Shown here one piece after another: positions 1-8,143 of a DNA stretch of 17,804 bases. Each line of letters begins with the position of its first letter. The stretch's first letter is position 1. Source of the stretch: an uncultured Clostridia bacterium (GTDB taxonomy: Bacteria > Bacillota > Clostridia > TANB77 > CAG-508). The stretch is taken from the NCBI GenBank assembly GCA_944390505.1, contig CALXQF010000010.1, positions 1-17,804 of the forward strand, written 5' to 3'. The notes beneath the pieces are model-generated. The model worked only from the letters and a program-made list of their open reading frames with translations. It was not told the DNA's origin and ran no database searches. The position numbers and the translations under genes are program-made.

Positions 1-993
1 ATAAGTTGTGGTTCCTACCAAAGTAGCTGTGTTATTATCTCTTAAAGCACCAGCTAATATTTCAGAAGCACTTGCTGAATATTCATTCATTAACACAACA
101 ATTGGCATATCAATGATTGGATTTTCTTTTGCTATTGTCACTTCTTCCTCTTCTTCTTTATCTGTTGTAATAAGTAGAGTAGATCCTTTTTCTGTTATCA
201 TTTCTGCAATATCAATTGCTTCATCTACGATTCCTCCACCATTATTTCTTATATCAATAATTAATTTAGTAATTCCTTGTTTTTGTAACTCTTTGAATTC
301 TTGTTCAAATTCATCTGCACAGCCACCGTCAAAGTCTGAAATAGCAATATAACCTATGTTATTTTCCAATACTTTACTTTCAATATGGCTAATTAATACC
401 TTTTTTCTAGTTAGTTCAAAGGTCATTGTTTCTGTTCCACGCAATATTTCTAGTGTTACTTTTGTACCCTCTTCACCTTTTATTTTATTAGAAGCTTCGT
501 CCATTTGTTCACCAGTATAACTTACACCATCAACCTTTGTTATAATATCTCCTGGTAAAATTCCAGCCTCTTCTGCTGGAGATCCTTCAATTGGACTTAA
601 AATAAGAATAGCATTTTTTTCTGCATCCAAAGTCATATAGATACCAATACCTACATAATTTCCATTGGTTTCTTGCATAATATCTTCCATTTCCTCTTTT
701 GTATAATAAACAGTGTATGGATCCCCTAATGCTGCTACATAACCTTTAATAGCTCCTTCAATTAAGTCTTCATCATTAATTTCACCTATGTATTTTTTTT
801 GTAGTTCACTGCGAAATCTAGAAAGTGTATACTCTAATCCACTTAAACTATCTGTTGTTTTTCCTACTGCTAATCCATTACTAGAAGTTAAATATTGATA
901 AGTTGCAAATGCAGTAACTAATGATGTAATAATAACAACAATAATGAATAGCATTATTAACTTATAAACTTTTTGTCCTTGATTACTTTCCAT
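1..993 (-). CDS. ctpA: S41 C-terminal processing protease (CtpA family), 3' end outside window
   Basis: Membrane-anchored serine protease of the tail-specific/CtpA family, which trims or degrades extracytoplasmic proteins. The 331 visible residues show a short cytoplasmic N-terminus, one membrane segment at about 10-31, a PDZ domain at about 95-190 (with the GILPGDII carboxylate-loop-like stretch) and the start of the S41 core. The catalytic serine is the middle Ser of the SASASEIL motif (about S308). By comparison with E. coli Tsp (Ser-Lys distance 25) the catalytic lysine falls two residues past the window edge, so the gene is cut rather than broken. The ATG at 993 follows AAAGGA at about 10 nt. 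It is last in the minus-strand block after ftsEX and two M23 hydrolases, so it may process those hydrolases or other envelope proteins; that role is inferred from context. Confidence 0.93.
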   Translation of the reverse strand, partial: MESNQGQKVYKLIMLFIIVVIITSLVTAFATYQYLTSSNGLAVGKTTDSLSGLEYTLSRFRSELQKKYIGEINDEDLIEGAIKGYVAALGDPYTVYYTKEEMEDIMQETNGNYVGIGIYMTLDAEKNAILILSPIEGSPAEEAGILPGDIITKVDGVSYTGEQMDEASNKIKGEEGTKVTLEILRGTETMTFELTRKKVLISHIESKVLENNIGYIAISDFDGGCADEFEQEFKELQKQGITKLIIDIRNNGGGIVDEAIDIAEMITEKGSTLLITTDKEEEEEVTIAKENPIIDMPIVVLMNEYSASASEILAGALRDNNTATLVGTTTY

Positions 994-1098
994 ATTTTAA
1001 ATATCCTTTCTGGTTTTATATTACATATTCTTTTATTTTTTACATAATGATGGCATTTTTTGTATGTGTCTAATCTATTAGCCATTCACATAAATATA

Positions 1099-1140
1099 TT
1101 CAAACTGGAGGTCTCTTTTATCTTATACTTCCAGTTTGAA
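1099..1140. other. Stem-loop between the M23 gene and ctpA
   Basis: Perfect 11-bp inverted repeat: TTCAAACTGGA at 1099-1109 and its complement at 1130-1140, with three further inner pairs possible including one G-U. Neither side has a long T run, so it is not a convincing intrinsic terminator. It could be a weak terminator, an mRNA processing or stability hairpin that sets the M23:ctpA expression ratio, or an operator. The rest of the 240-bp gap is AT-rich with nothing recognisable. Confidence 0.45.
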
Positions 1141-1233
1141 AATATGCATTTTATTCTTTATTTAATTTGAGTATTTCATATTTTGCCTTTTTATTTATAA
1201 TGTTTCTTTAATGGTGATTGTTTAATATTGTCA

Positions 1234-2514
1234 TTAATTACTTTCTGTATTATCCTGCTGTTGTTCTTCCTGATTAGTTGTTTGTTGTTGGTAATAGTTT
1301 AATGGATCAGTAGTACTTCCATTAATTCTTACTTCAAAGTGTAGGTGTGGACCTGTTGAATTTCCTGTAGAGCCTGTTTGCATAATGACATCACCTTGTT
1401 TTACTTCTGCACCTCTTTGTGTTAAGATTGCTTGTCCATGTCCATATAGAGTAGTAATTCCATTTCCATGATATACCATTACGCAATATCCATAAGAACC
1501 TAGCCAGCCGGCATATGTAACTACTCCATCCATTACTGTTACAACTGGTGCTCCATATCCTGTATTTCCAATATCTAAGCCTTGATGAAATTTTACAATT
1601 CCATCAATTGGGTGTTCTCTTGTACCATAATAGGAAGTAATTGCAGTTCCGGAAATAGCAACTGGCCAAATCATATCTCCTCCTGCATATTGAATGTTGT
1701 AATCTCTTGTTCCTGTACTGATTGCTTGAATTTGTTCCTCTATTCTTTGAGTTTCATCCTTATATTGTTGAATCTGGTCATTTAATTTTTTTTCTTCCTC
1801 TGATAGTTGTTCTATGTATCCTTGTTGTAGAGTTTGTGTATTCTTCAAAACATTTTCTGTTTGTTCCGCTCTTGCTTTCATAATTTTTACTTCAGCATTT
1901 TCATTTTCTAATTTTCTTTTTGCTAAGTCTATTTCTTCTCTTTGTTGTGCTACTTTTTCTATTAGTACATTATCATATTCCGCAATTTCAATCATACCAT
2001 AATATAACGATAGGAAATCTGACAAACTACTTGCTGATAGTAGCACATCTAAAAAGCTAATATTCCCCCCTTGTTCATATAGTGCTACCAATCTTTGTTC
2101 TAATAGTTGTTCTTTTTCATTATATTCTACTGTTATTGTTTCTAAATTTTGGGTTGTTTCTTCAATAGATGTTTCTAATTCTTCTATTTTAGCAGCCAAC
2201 TCATTATTTTCTGTCTCATATTGCCTTATTTTATCATCTAATTTTTGTATCTCTAATAATGTATATGACATTTCTGATTGTACATATTCTAATTGTGTAT
2301 TTGCTTCTTCTAATTTTTCTTGTGTTTCATTTTTTTGCTCATTTAATTCTTCTAGGTTATTCGTATTTGTATTAATTGTATTATTAGTAATGTTGCTATT
2401 TTCCTCTTGATTATTTACATTTTGTACATTATTGTCACTTGCAAAAGAATAAAATGAAATACTAAATAATAAAATAAAAGCAAGGAGAATACATAGTATT
2501 TTTTGTTTCACCAT
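1234..2514 (-). CDS. Secreted coiled-coil murein hydrolase, M23 (LytM) domain (EnvC/PcsB-like)
   Basis: 426 residues. A signal peptide (about 1-26, Lys-rich then hydrophobic, ending SFAS) is followed by a long coiled coil (about 50-270, rich in Glu/Gln/Lys/Leu) and a C-terminal M23 peptidase domain (about 280-405), ending in a Gln/Asn-rich tail. The zinc ligands are present: HxxxD at about H310/D314 and HLH at about H390/H392 in GPHLHFE, so it is predicted to be an active endopeptidase rather than a degenerate activator. Downstream of ftsEX this architecture matches the PcsB/CwlO/EnvC class, whose coiled coil is engaged by FtsX. It is a diverged tandem paralog of the next M23 gene; both carry an RLVA(I/L)YE...FLDVLLS stretch in the coiled-coil region. 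AAAGGAGGG just before the ATG supports the start. It has its own promoter at 2565-2593. Confidence 0.9.
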   Translation of the reverse strand: MVKQKILCILLAFILLFSISFYSFASDNNVQNVNNQEENSNITNNTINTNTNNLEELNEQKNETQEKLEEANTQLEYVQSEMSYTLLEIQKLDDKIRQYETENNELAAKIEELETSIEETTQNLETITVEYNEKEQLLEQRLVALYEQGGNISFLDVLLSASSLSDFLSLYYGMIEIAEYDNVLIEKVAQQREEIDLAKRKLENENAEVKIMKARAEQTENVLKNTQTLQQGYIEQLSEEEKKLNDQIQQYKDETQRIEEQIQAISTGTRDYNIQYAGGDMIWPVAISGTAITSYYGTREHPIDGIVKFHQGLDIGNTGYGAPVVTVMDGVVTYAGWLGSYGYCVMVYHGNGITTLYGHGQAILTQRGAEVKQGDVIMQTGSTGNSTGPHLHFEVRINGSTTDPLNYYQQQTTNQEEQQQDNTESN

Positions 2515-2537
2515 TATTTTCTCCCTCCTTTAATTTT

Positions 2538-2570
2538 TATAATATTTTATTGTTTACATAAAATATTATA
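2538..2570. promoter_or_regulatory. 13-bp palindrome overlapping the -10 box of the M23 promoter
   Basis: TATAATATTTTAT at 2538-2550 is the exact reverse complement of 2558-2570, with a 7-nt centre. The right arm contains the minus-strand -10 box (2565-2570), so the palindrome spans the -10 box, the likely transcription start and the first transcribed bases. It could be an operator or a 5'-end hairpin that stabilises the mRNA. AT-rich sequence makes palindromes likelier, but 13 perfect pairs is long. Confidence 0.45.
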
Positions 2571-2593
2571 CTATATCATTCATTATAAATCAA
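2565..2593 (-). promoter_or_regulatory. Sigma-A-type promoter for the 1234-2514 M23 gene
   Basis: On the minus strand TTGATT (2588-2593), a 17-bp spacer, then consensus TATAAT (2565-2570), about 50 nt upstream of the ATG. It suggests the second hydrolase and ctpA can be transcribed separately from ftsEX. Confidence 0.65.
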
Positions 2594-2689
2594 GCTAGTT
2601 TTTAATAAATAATTAGCATTAAGTTGCTTAATTGTAACAACAAGGTCAAACGTTGCAATATATCTAGTTTAAACTGTATAAACTAAGCA

Positions 2690-3871
2690 TTACCAAATAA
2701 TCAAGTTAGACGGAACACTGACTAATCCACAAGTAAGTGGGTTAATTTCACACATATAATATGGTTGTGTTAATACTTCAAAATGTAAGTGTGGTCCAGA
2801 ACCTACTCCGGTATTTCCACTTCTTGCAATTAATTGTCCTCTTGTCACATAATCTCCGGTCGAAACCGCACTACTACTTAAGTGTTGATATCTGGTATAT
2901 AAGTCGTCTGCATGTTTAATTAATACAAATAAACCCCTTGCACTTGTTTGCATTACACTTAATACATATCCATCAGCTGATGCATAAACTGGTGTACCAA
3001 TACTTACACCTAAATCAATTCCTCTATGATTGGTACTAGCTCCTGCCGCTGGTGAATTTCTTGGTCCAAAACATGATGTTACAATATTATATCCATAAGA
3101 ATTTGATGAAAGTGGCCATCCTAGTGTTCCTTCAAAGCTTCCGTCATAAATATCGCCACTTGCTTGTTGTTGTTTTTTAATTTCCTCGTCAATTTCCTTT
3201 AATTCTTGTTCATATTCATCAATTTGCTCTTGTAATTCTTTTTCTTCTGCACTTAAATTAGCCACTTGTGTTTCTTTTGCATTTCTAGCAACTGTCAATT
3301 CTTGTTGTTTTGCCTCTGCTGATTTTTTTGCGTTATCTAATTCTGTTTTTTCTTCTTCTAATTCATTCTTGGCTTTTTCTACTTCTAGTCTCTTATTTTC
3401 TACTTCATCCATTTGTGCATTGTCTGCTTCTGTTAATTCTTGAATTCTAGATTCCATTGAAATATAGTCCCAAATGTTTTCAGAAGATAATAAAACATCT
3501 AAAAAGGTAATTTGTCCCTCTTCATAAATAGCAACTAATCTATCTTCTAATAATTGTTGCATTTCTTCAAATTCTTTTTGCAATTTTGTAATTTCTTTAC
3601 TCTTTTCTTCAATATTATTCTCTAATTCTGCAATATTATCATTTAAAACAAGTAGTTCTGATTCATATTTTGCAATAGATTCTGTTAGGGATTCGATATC
3701 AGTAGAAATGCTGTCTATTTCTGCTGATACTTCATCTTGCCTATCTTCAGCTTCATCAATTTTGTCTTGTACCTCACTTTTTTGGTCTTGTAAACTAGCT
3801 GCAATAACGGGAGTTACCATACTAAACAGTAATACTCCTGTTAAAAATAAAGATATTATTTTTCTTTTCAT
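2690..3871 (-). CDS. Secreted coiled-coil murein hydrolase, M23 domain, FtsEX partner candidate
   Basis: 393 residues from the ATG at 3871. A signal peptide (about 1-24, KRK then hydrophobic, ending VIAAS), a coiled coil (about 28-240) and a C-terminal M23 domain (about 250-375). Zinc ligands are intact: H282/D286 in NHRGIDLG and H361/H363 in GPHLHFE. A TTG two codons upstream lies only 4 nt from AGGAG, so the ATG (10 nt) is preferred. The gene begins 17 nt after the ftsX stop and its ribosome binding site overlaps that stop, so ftsE-ftsX and this gene are one transcription unit. It is therefore the likelier direct FtsX client of the two paralogs; that is inference, since the other paralog has its own promoter. 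Confidence 0.9.
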   Translation of the reverse strand: MKRKIISLFLTGVLLFSMVTPVIAASLQDQKSEVQDKIDEAEDRQDEVSAEIDSISTDIESLTESIAKYESELLVLNDNIAELENNIEEKSKEITKLQKEFEEMQQLLEDRLVAIYEEGQITFLDVLLSSENIWDYISMESRIQELTEADNAQMDEVENKRLEVEKAKNELEEEKTELDNAKKSAEAKQQELTVARNAKETQVANLSAEEKELQEQIDEYEQELKEIDEEIKKQQQASGDIYDGSFEGTLGWPLSSNSYGYNIVTSCFGPRNSPAAGASTNHRGIDLGVSIGTPVYASADGYVLSVMQTSARGLFVLIKHADDLYTRYQHLSSSAVSTGDYVTRGQLIARSGNTGVGSGPHLHFEVLTQPYYMCEINPLTCGLVSVPSNLIIW

Positions 3872-3888
3872 CTGCAACTTTCTCCTTT

Positions 3889-4800
3889 TTATACTTTTAA
3901 ATATTTTCTCATAGAAATTGCACTACCAATAGCACCAATTCCAATTCCTAAAATTAAATATACAATCATTAGTGTACCAAACATACTTTGAAAATCTAAT
4001 AATGGTATTTCTATTCTTGCATCAATTAAAGCTTGCTCAATTTGTGTTGCTACTGCGTTATAACATCCACCTAAAATTAAAACAGAGATTAGAACAGAAA
4101 TTAATCCAATAATCATACCTTCTACCATAAATGGCCATCTAATGAAACCATTGGTTGCACCTACATATTTCATAATAGAAATTTCTTTTCTTCTTGCATG
4201 AACTGTTAACTTAATTGTATTTGTAATAATAAAGATAGAGATAAAAATTAAGATAACAAGAATAATCATGGAAACAATTTTTACACCATCTGCTATTTTG
4301 ATTAATGCTTCTATTGTATCTGATCTTACTTGTATACTTGATATGATATCTGATGATGCAGCAATTTGGCTTTGTACTTCTTCTGCCATTGTTAAATCCG
4401 TTAATGTAACAATATAGGATGCTTTAAATGGATTGTTTTCTCCTTCATAAGTAGCAAGTAAATCTCTTTTATCTTTGAACATGTTTTTCATTTGTTCTAA
4501 TGCTTGTTCTTTTGTTTTAAAAGTAACTGTATTGACATAGTCTAAATTTCTAATTTGATTGCCTAATTCTGTAATTTGTGCTTCAGTTGCCTCATCATAA
4601 ATAAAAACTTCCATACCTTGTTGTTGCTCAATGGATTGTGTAATATGGTTTACATTCTCTCCTACAATAAAGAAAATACCAAATACAAACATTGTTGCAC
4701 ACATAATAATTAAAGATGCAACTGTTGATTTTTTATTTTTAAATACATTTCTAAAACCTTCTCCTATTAAATAACCAAAAATACTATATCTCACTGTCAT
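3889..4800 (-). CDS. ftsX: Cell division protein FtsX, permease-like subunit
   Basis: Integral membrane partner of FtsE; the FtsEX complex uses ATP-driven conformational change to activate peptidoglycan hydrolases outside the cell. From the ATG at 4800 it has 303 residues with four predicted membrane segments (about 25-47, 169-195, 215-245, 270-297). A large extracytoplasmic loop between the first and second segments is the hydrolase-binding region in the family. An upstream in-frame ATG at 4818 would add MIKKVG but has no good ribosome binding site, whereas AAGGTGGG lies just before 4800 and the N-terminus then reads YSIFGYLIGEGFRN as in clostridial homologs. It overlaps the ftsE end by 17 nt, consistent with translational coupling. 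Confidence 0.92.
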   Translation of the reverse strand: MTVRYSIFGYLIGEGFRNVFKNKKSTVASLIIMCATMFVFGIFFIVGENVNHITQSIEQQQGMEVFIYDEATEAQITELGNQIRNLDYVNTVTFKTKEQALEQMKNMFKDKRDLLATYEGENNPFKASYIVTLTDLTMAEEVQSQIAASSDIISSIQVRSDTIEALIKIADGVKIVSMIILVILIFISIFIITNTIKLTVHARRKEISIMKYVGATNGFIRWPFMVEGMIIGLISVLISVLILGGCYNAVATQIEQALIDARIEIPLLDFQSMFGTLMIVYLILGIGIGAIGSAISMRKYLKV

Positions 4801-5470
4801 ACCCACCTTTTTTATCATCTCTTATGATATTACCTTCTTCAATTTGGATAACTCTTTTTTTCATTCTGTCGACAATATCTTTTGCATGAGTTGCTACTAC
4901 TACAGTAGTTCCTCTTGCATTAATATCATTTAAAAGGGTCATAATGTCCCACGCAGTTTCTGGGTCCAAATTTCCTGTAGGCTCGTCTGCTATTAGCATA
5001 GATGGGTTATTTACCAAAGCTCTTGCTAAAGCTACTCTTTGCTGTTCTCCTCCTGATAATTCATTTGGATACATTTTTGCTTTATTACTTAATCCTACTA
5101 GCGATAATACCATAGGTACTTGCCTTCTGATATGTCTAGGAGTTGATCTTACAATGTACATGGCATATGCTACATTGTCATATACTGTTCTATCTGGTAA
5201 AAGTCTAAAATCCTGAAATACAACTCCCATGCTTCTTCTTAAAAATGGAATTCTTTTTGGTTTTAGAAAAGTAGTATCTTTTCCATTGATAATAATATTG
5301 CCTTTTGTTGGTTCTTCTTCTTTTAATATTAATTTTATTAAAGTAGACTTTCCTGATCCAGAGCTTCCTACTAAAAATGCAAATTCCCCTTTATCAATTT
5401 TGAAATTAGCATTATGTACTGCTTCTGTACCAGTGTCATAAGTCTTGCTGACATTTCTAAATTCAATCAT
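4784..5470 (-). CDS. ftsE: Cell division ATP-binding protein FtsE
   Basis: ABC ATPase of the FtsEX complex, 228 residues, usual family length. Walker A GSSGSGKST (35-43), Q-loop in VVFQDFRLLPD (about 83-93), signature LSGGE (138-142) and Walker B MLIADEP (158-164) followed by the D-loop NLD are all present, so ATP hydrolysis should be intact. MIEFRNVSKTY is the standard FtsE start. GAAAGGA lies a little far upstream (about 13 nt). First gene of the cell-wall operon, about 75 bp downstream of the promoter at 5545-5573. Confidence 0.95.
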   Translation of the reverse strand: MIEFRNVSKTYDTGTEAVHNANFKIDKGEFAFLVGSSGSGKSTLIKLILKEEEPTKGNIIINGKDTTFLKPKRIPFLRRSMGVVFQDFRLLPDRTVYDNVAYAMYIVRSTPRHIRRQVPMVLSLVGLSNKAKMYPNELSGGEQQRVALARALVNNPSMLIADEPTGNLDPETAWDIMTLLNDINARGTTVVVATHAKDIVDRMKKRVIQIEEGNIIRDDKKGGYDSEI

Positions 5471-5544
5471 TTTATTGCTTCAATCCTTTCTTGCATTTAT
5501 CAAATTGTGTTATGCTGAAAGTACATTTTTTCTTATTCTTCCTT

Positions 5545-5573
5545 ATCATAACAATAAAAAACATTATTTGCAA
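5545..5573 (-). promoter_or_regulatory. Sigma-A-type promoter for ftsE
   Basis: On the minus strand TTGCAA (5568-5573), exactly 17 bp, then TATGAT (5545-5550). It lies downstream of the terminator at 5589-5633, so ftsEX transcription starts independently of the transketolase block. Confidence 0.65.
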
Positions 5574-5588
5574 TAGTCTTTTCTACAA

Positions 5589-5633
5589 AAAAACAGAATA
5601 AATTTGCTTTTAAGTAGCATTTATTCTGTTTTT
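5589..5633 (-). terminator. Intrinsic terminator ending the transketolase/5915-7027 transcript
   Basis: 15-bp perfect inverted repeat (5589-5603 and 5619-5633, AAAAACAGAATAAAT and its complement). Read on the minus strand the hairpin runs into a stretch of seven T. It lies about 280 nt after the 5915-7027 stop, so the element at 5720-5868 would sit in that transcript's 3' untranslated region. Confidence 0.7.
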
Positions 5634-5719
5634 CGGCTAATTTCTTCATTTTTCAGAATTCACAAAAAATTCACAAATTTATGATTTTACGTTATTATAA
5701 TTATTCACATTTTATATAA

Positions 5720-5868
5720 GCGGTAAGTGGTATATATGTCTTTTATTTACGTCCACCAACTGCGTAAGAAAGTGTATTTGAAATTTTATAACAAAAATTT
5801 CAAACACTTTCTAACTTGTCGGTCCCCACCTTAAGACTCCAATAAAAGATATATATACCATTTACCGC
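5720..5868. repeat. 149-bp long-armed inverted-repeat element with inner hairpin (element A)
   Basis: Outer arms 5720-5747 and 5841-5868 are 28-nt inverted repeats with two mismatches (beginning GCGGTAA, ending TTTTATT). Inside, 5767-5786 and 5795-5812 form a second hairpin (AGAAAGTG...CACTTTCT) with a 2-nt bulge. The two are separated by internal loops of about 19 and 28 nt that are less AT-rich than the surroundings and include GCGTAAG (5762-5768) and GGTCCCCACCTTAAG (5821-5835). No coding potential seen. It could be a structured RNA in a 3' untranslated region, a MITE, or a fold-dependent recombination site. It occupies most of a 444-bp gene-free gap; between it and the terminator there are only three TTCACA copies (5659, 5670, 5703) of unclear meaning. 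Confidence 0.7.
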
Positions 5869-5914
5869 AAATTAATCATCAATTGCAAATTATAACTTCT
5901 AAATTATGGCTGGA

Positions 5915-7027
5915 TTATAATATTAAATTAACTGTTTTTTCCTCAAAATCATACTCTATCTGTGCATCAAACAACTCTGTAAAATAGGAAATTTCTGAAA
6001 TCCATGGAATACTGTTTCCCCTAATTTCATCATCTGTATAATATAAATTATATTTTCTATTATGATAATCAAAAGAAAATCTTAAGTCAGTATTATTACC
6101 TAAAATATGAAAAATATCACTATTTCCTAAAATAAATTTCTTTGCATCTACCTCATAAGTTTGTTTTTCTAAATTATAACTAGCTGTCAAATAACTAATC
6201 AATCCATATCCGCTTTCTTCAATATCTACTACTCTTTTTCCATTTGCATAAACATCTAAAATTCTAGGATACTTTACTTTTTCAATATCTTCTGTTGGCA
6301 TCATACTAGTATCTTCTTTTGTATCTTTCAAATACCAATAATATTCATATTTTTCTTGGTAAATTCCGTTTTCGGCAGAAGGTATAGTAGCATATTCTAC
6401 TGGACTTACATAATCTCCTATTTTTAAATAAGTAGCTACTGAAAAATCTTCTATTTTTTTCTCCATAAATTTTTGAATATCATATAAAGTTTTACTTGCC
6501 TGCTCTAATTGCTCGTAACTTTGAATCGGTAAATAAGAATACGTTTTTAATAATGAAAAATCCGAATAATATTGTGATGCTTTTTCACTTGTTGATATTT
6601 GTATATCTTGCAATAATGAATTGCTTTCCGCATAATAAAGTAATGCTCTTTGAGGGTAATCTGTTTCGAAATTACTATACATTTCTTTAGTAGCATTAAA
6701 TTCTACTTTTGGTTCTTTTTTTGTTTTTAAAATATAGGTTCCATTACCATTTTCATCACAATCTGCTTCTACAATTTCAATGTCTTGATGATACATACTT
6801 TCTAGTTTTTTGACAAATTGTTCTTGATTTTGCAAAAATACCAGATAAATCTCATTATAGAAAAATGAAGCAACAATACAAAAGAAAATAATGATAATCA
6901 CTGTAATAATAAGTATAACCGTACTTAGCATAACTGTGATTTTTTTAGATGCTTTTTCGGTTTTTTGCATTTTTTCATTATCTAACTGATTAATATATTC
7001 CATCATTTTCTTTTTTTCATTTATCAT
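5915..7027 (-). CDS. Membrane-anchored protein of unknown function
   Basis: 370 residues, not recognised. A lysine-rich N-terminus is followed by one strong membrane segment (about 31-56, dominated by Ile/Val/Phe) and a long, probably extracytoplasmic region rich in Tyr, Glu, Asp and Ser. The last 80 residues (VDAKKFILGN...LRFSFDYHNRKYNLYY...FDAQIEYDFEEKTVNLIL) faintly recall copper-amine-oxidase N-terminal-like repeats of Gram-positive surface proteins, but the match is weak and I do not call the domain. GAGGG at 8 nt supports the ATG at 7027. It lies about 90 nt downstream of the transketolase C-terminal gene on the same strand, probably cotranscribed; a functional link to transketolase is not evident. 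Confidence 0.75.
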   Translation of the reverse strand: MINEKKKMMEYINQLDNEKMQKTEKASKKITVMLSTVILIITVIIIIFFCIVASFFYNEIYLVFLQNQEQFVKKLESMYHQDIEIVEADCDENGNGTYILKTKKEPKVEFNATKEMYSNFETDYPQRALLYYAESNSLLQDIQISTSEKASQYYSDFSLLKTYSYLPIQSYEQLEQASKTLYDIQKFMEKKIEDFSVATYLKIGDYVSPVEYATIPSAENGIYQEKYEYYWYLKDTKEDTSMMPTEDIEKVKYPRILDVYANGKRVVDIEESGYGLISYLTASYNLEKQTYEVDAKKFILGNSDIFHILGNNTDLRFSFDYHNRKYNLYYTDDEIRGNSIPWISEISYFTELFDAQIEYDFEEKTVNLIL

Positions 7028-7117
7028 TTGCTTTCCCTCTTATTTCATATCTTCAATTTCACTTTTCTTGGTAATTCCATTATTCTGCAACATTATTTTC
7101 ATTTTGTAATATATATT

Positions 7118-8050
7118 CTATATTTCCTTTATTTTATTGATAATTGCCTCATAACCAATTTTAAAATATTTGATTAATTGTTCTGCCTTTCCAGATTTTC
7201 CAAACCTATCTTGTATTCCCATTCTAATTACTTTTGTTGGATATTCTTCTGCTAAGACCTCACAAACACTGCTACCTAATCCTCCAATAATGCTATGGTC
7301 TTCTACCGTAATTAGTTTTTTGGTTTCTTTTGCACATTTTACAATCATCTCTCTATCAATTGGCTTAATGGTATGTACATCTACTACTCGAATATGAATA
7401 TTTTCTTTTGCTAGCTCTTCTTGTGCTTTTAAAGCTTCTGACACAGTAACTCCAGTAGCAAATACAGTTGCATCTGTTCCTTCTCCTAATTGGATTGCTT
7501 TTCCAATTTCAAACTTTTGGTCTTGGTCATAGATAACTGGAGTTGCTACTCTTGCTAATCTCATATAAGTAGGTCCATTCATTTTAGCTATTTCTTGAGT
7601 AAGCCATTTTGTTTGTGTATCATCTGAAGGAGAAAATACCATCATATTAGGTAAAGTTCTCATTAAGCTTAAATCTTCTAACATTTGATGTGTTGCCCCA
7701 TCTTCCCCTACCGTAATTCCCGCATGAGTTGCACATATTTTTACATTTAATTTTGGATAACAAATACTATTACGAATTTGGTCATATGCTCTACCTGCTG
7801 CAAATACTGCAAAAGTACTAGCATATGGTATTTTTCCAAAAGTGGAAAGTCCTGCTGCAATTCCCATTAAATTTTGTTCTGCAATTCCTACATTAATAAA
7901 ACGATTTGGAAACTCTTTTGCAAAAAGATTTGTTTTGGTTGCACTAGATAAATCTGCATCTAATACTACAACATTTTCATTCTTTTTTCCTAGTTCTACT
8001 AAAGCTTCCCCATAGCTTTGTCTAGTTGCTATTTTTTGTTCACTATTCAT
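7118..8050 (-). CDS. tkt: Transketolase, C-terminal (pyrimidine-binding plus C-terminal domain) subunit
   Basis: 310 residues. Second half of a split transketolase, which moves two-carbon units between sugar phosphates in the non-oxidative pentose phosphate pathway. The pyrimidine-binding domain contains the essential cofactor-activating glutamate in INVGIAEQN (about E58) and the conserved THAGITVGEDGATHQ segment; the C-terminal domain (about 190-305) includes VEDHSIIGGLGS. AAGGTG 6 nt before the ATG supports the start. The thiamine-diphosphate-binding half is the upstream gene, 93 nt away, so the two should assemble into one enzyme. Split genes of this kind are common in anaerobic Firmicutes and archaea. 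Confidence 0.93.
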   Translation of the reverse strand: MNSEQKIATRQSYGEALVELGKKNENVVVLDADLSSATKTNLFAKEFPNRFINVGIAEQNLMGIAAGLSTFGKIPYASTFAVFAAGRAYDQIRNSICYPKLNVKICATHAGITVGEDGATHQMLEDLSLMRTLPNMMVFSPSDDTQTKWLTQEIAKMNGPTYMRLARVATPVIYDQDQKFEIGKAIQLGEGTDATVFATGVTVSEALKAQEELAKENIHIRVVDVHTIKPIDREMIVKCAKETKKLITVEDHSIIGGLGSSVCEVLAEEYPTKVIRMGIQDRFGKSGKAEQLIKYFKIGYEAIINKIKEI

Positions 8051-8143
8051 TTATAACACCTTACTTTCTTATTTTTCATATTTGTTTCAATTGATATAAA
8101 ATTGCTTGAACTTGCTGTTTTAACAATATATTTCTAATGGTTG

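Noticed and set aside
8..352. Plus-strand open frame at the left edge
   Set aside because: Antisense shadow of the S41 protease gene.
2665..2685. 7-bp hairpin after the 2690-3871 gene as a terminator
   Set aside because: Short, AT-only stem without a T run; not convincing.
5655..5710. Three TTCACA copies as a possible operator
   Set aside because: Irregular spacing in AT-rich DNA and outside any promoter found; chance is sufficient.
5720..5868. T-box-like text on the minus strand of element A (AAGGTGGGGACCG)
   Set aside because: Resembles GGTGGNACCGCG only partly, lies in a 3' untranslated region away from any aminoacyl-tRNA or amino acid gene on that strand, and no antiterminator/terminator pair follows.
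7028..7105. Short minus-strand ORF of 20 codons (MKIMLQNNGITKKSEIEDMK) between transketolase and the unknown membrane protein
   Set aside because: No ribosome binding site before its ATG; likely just leader sequence of the next gene.
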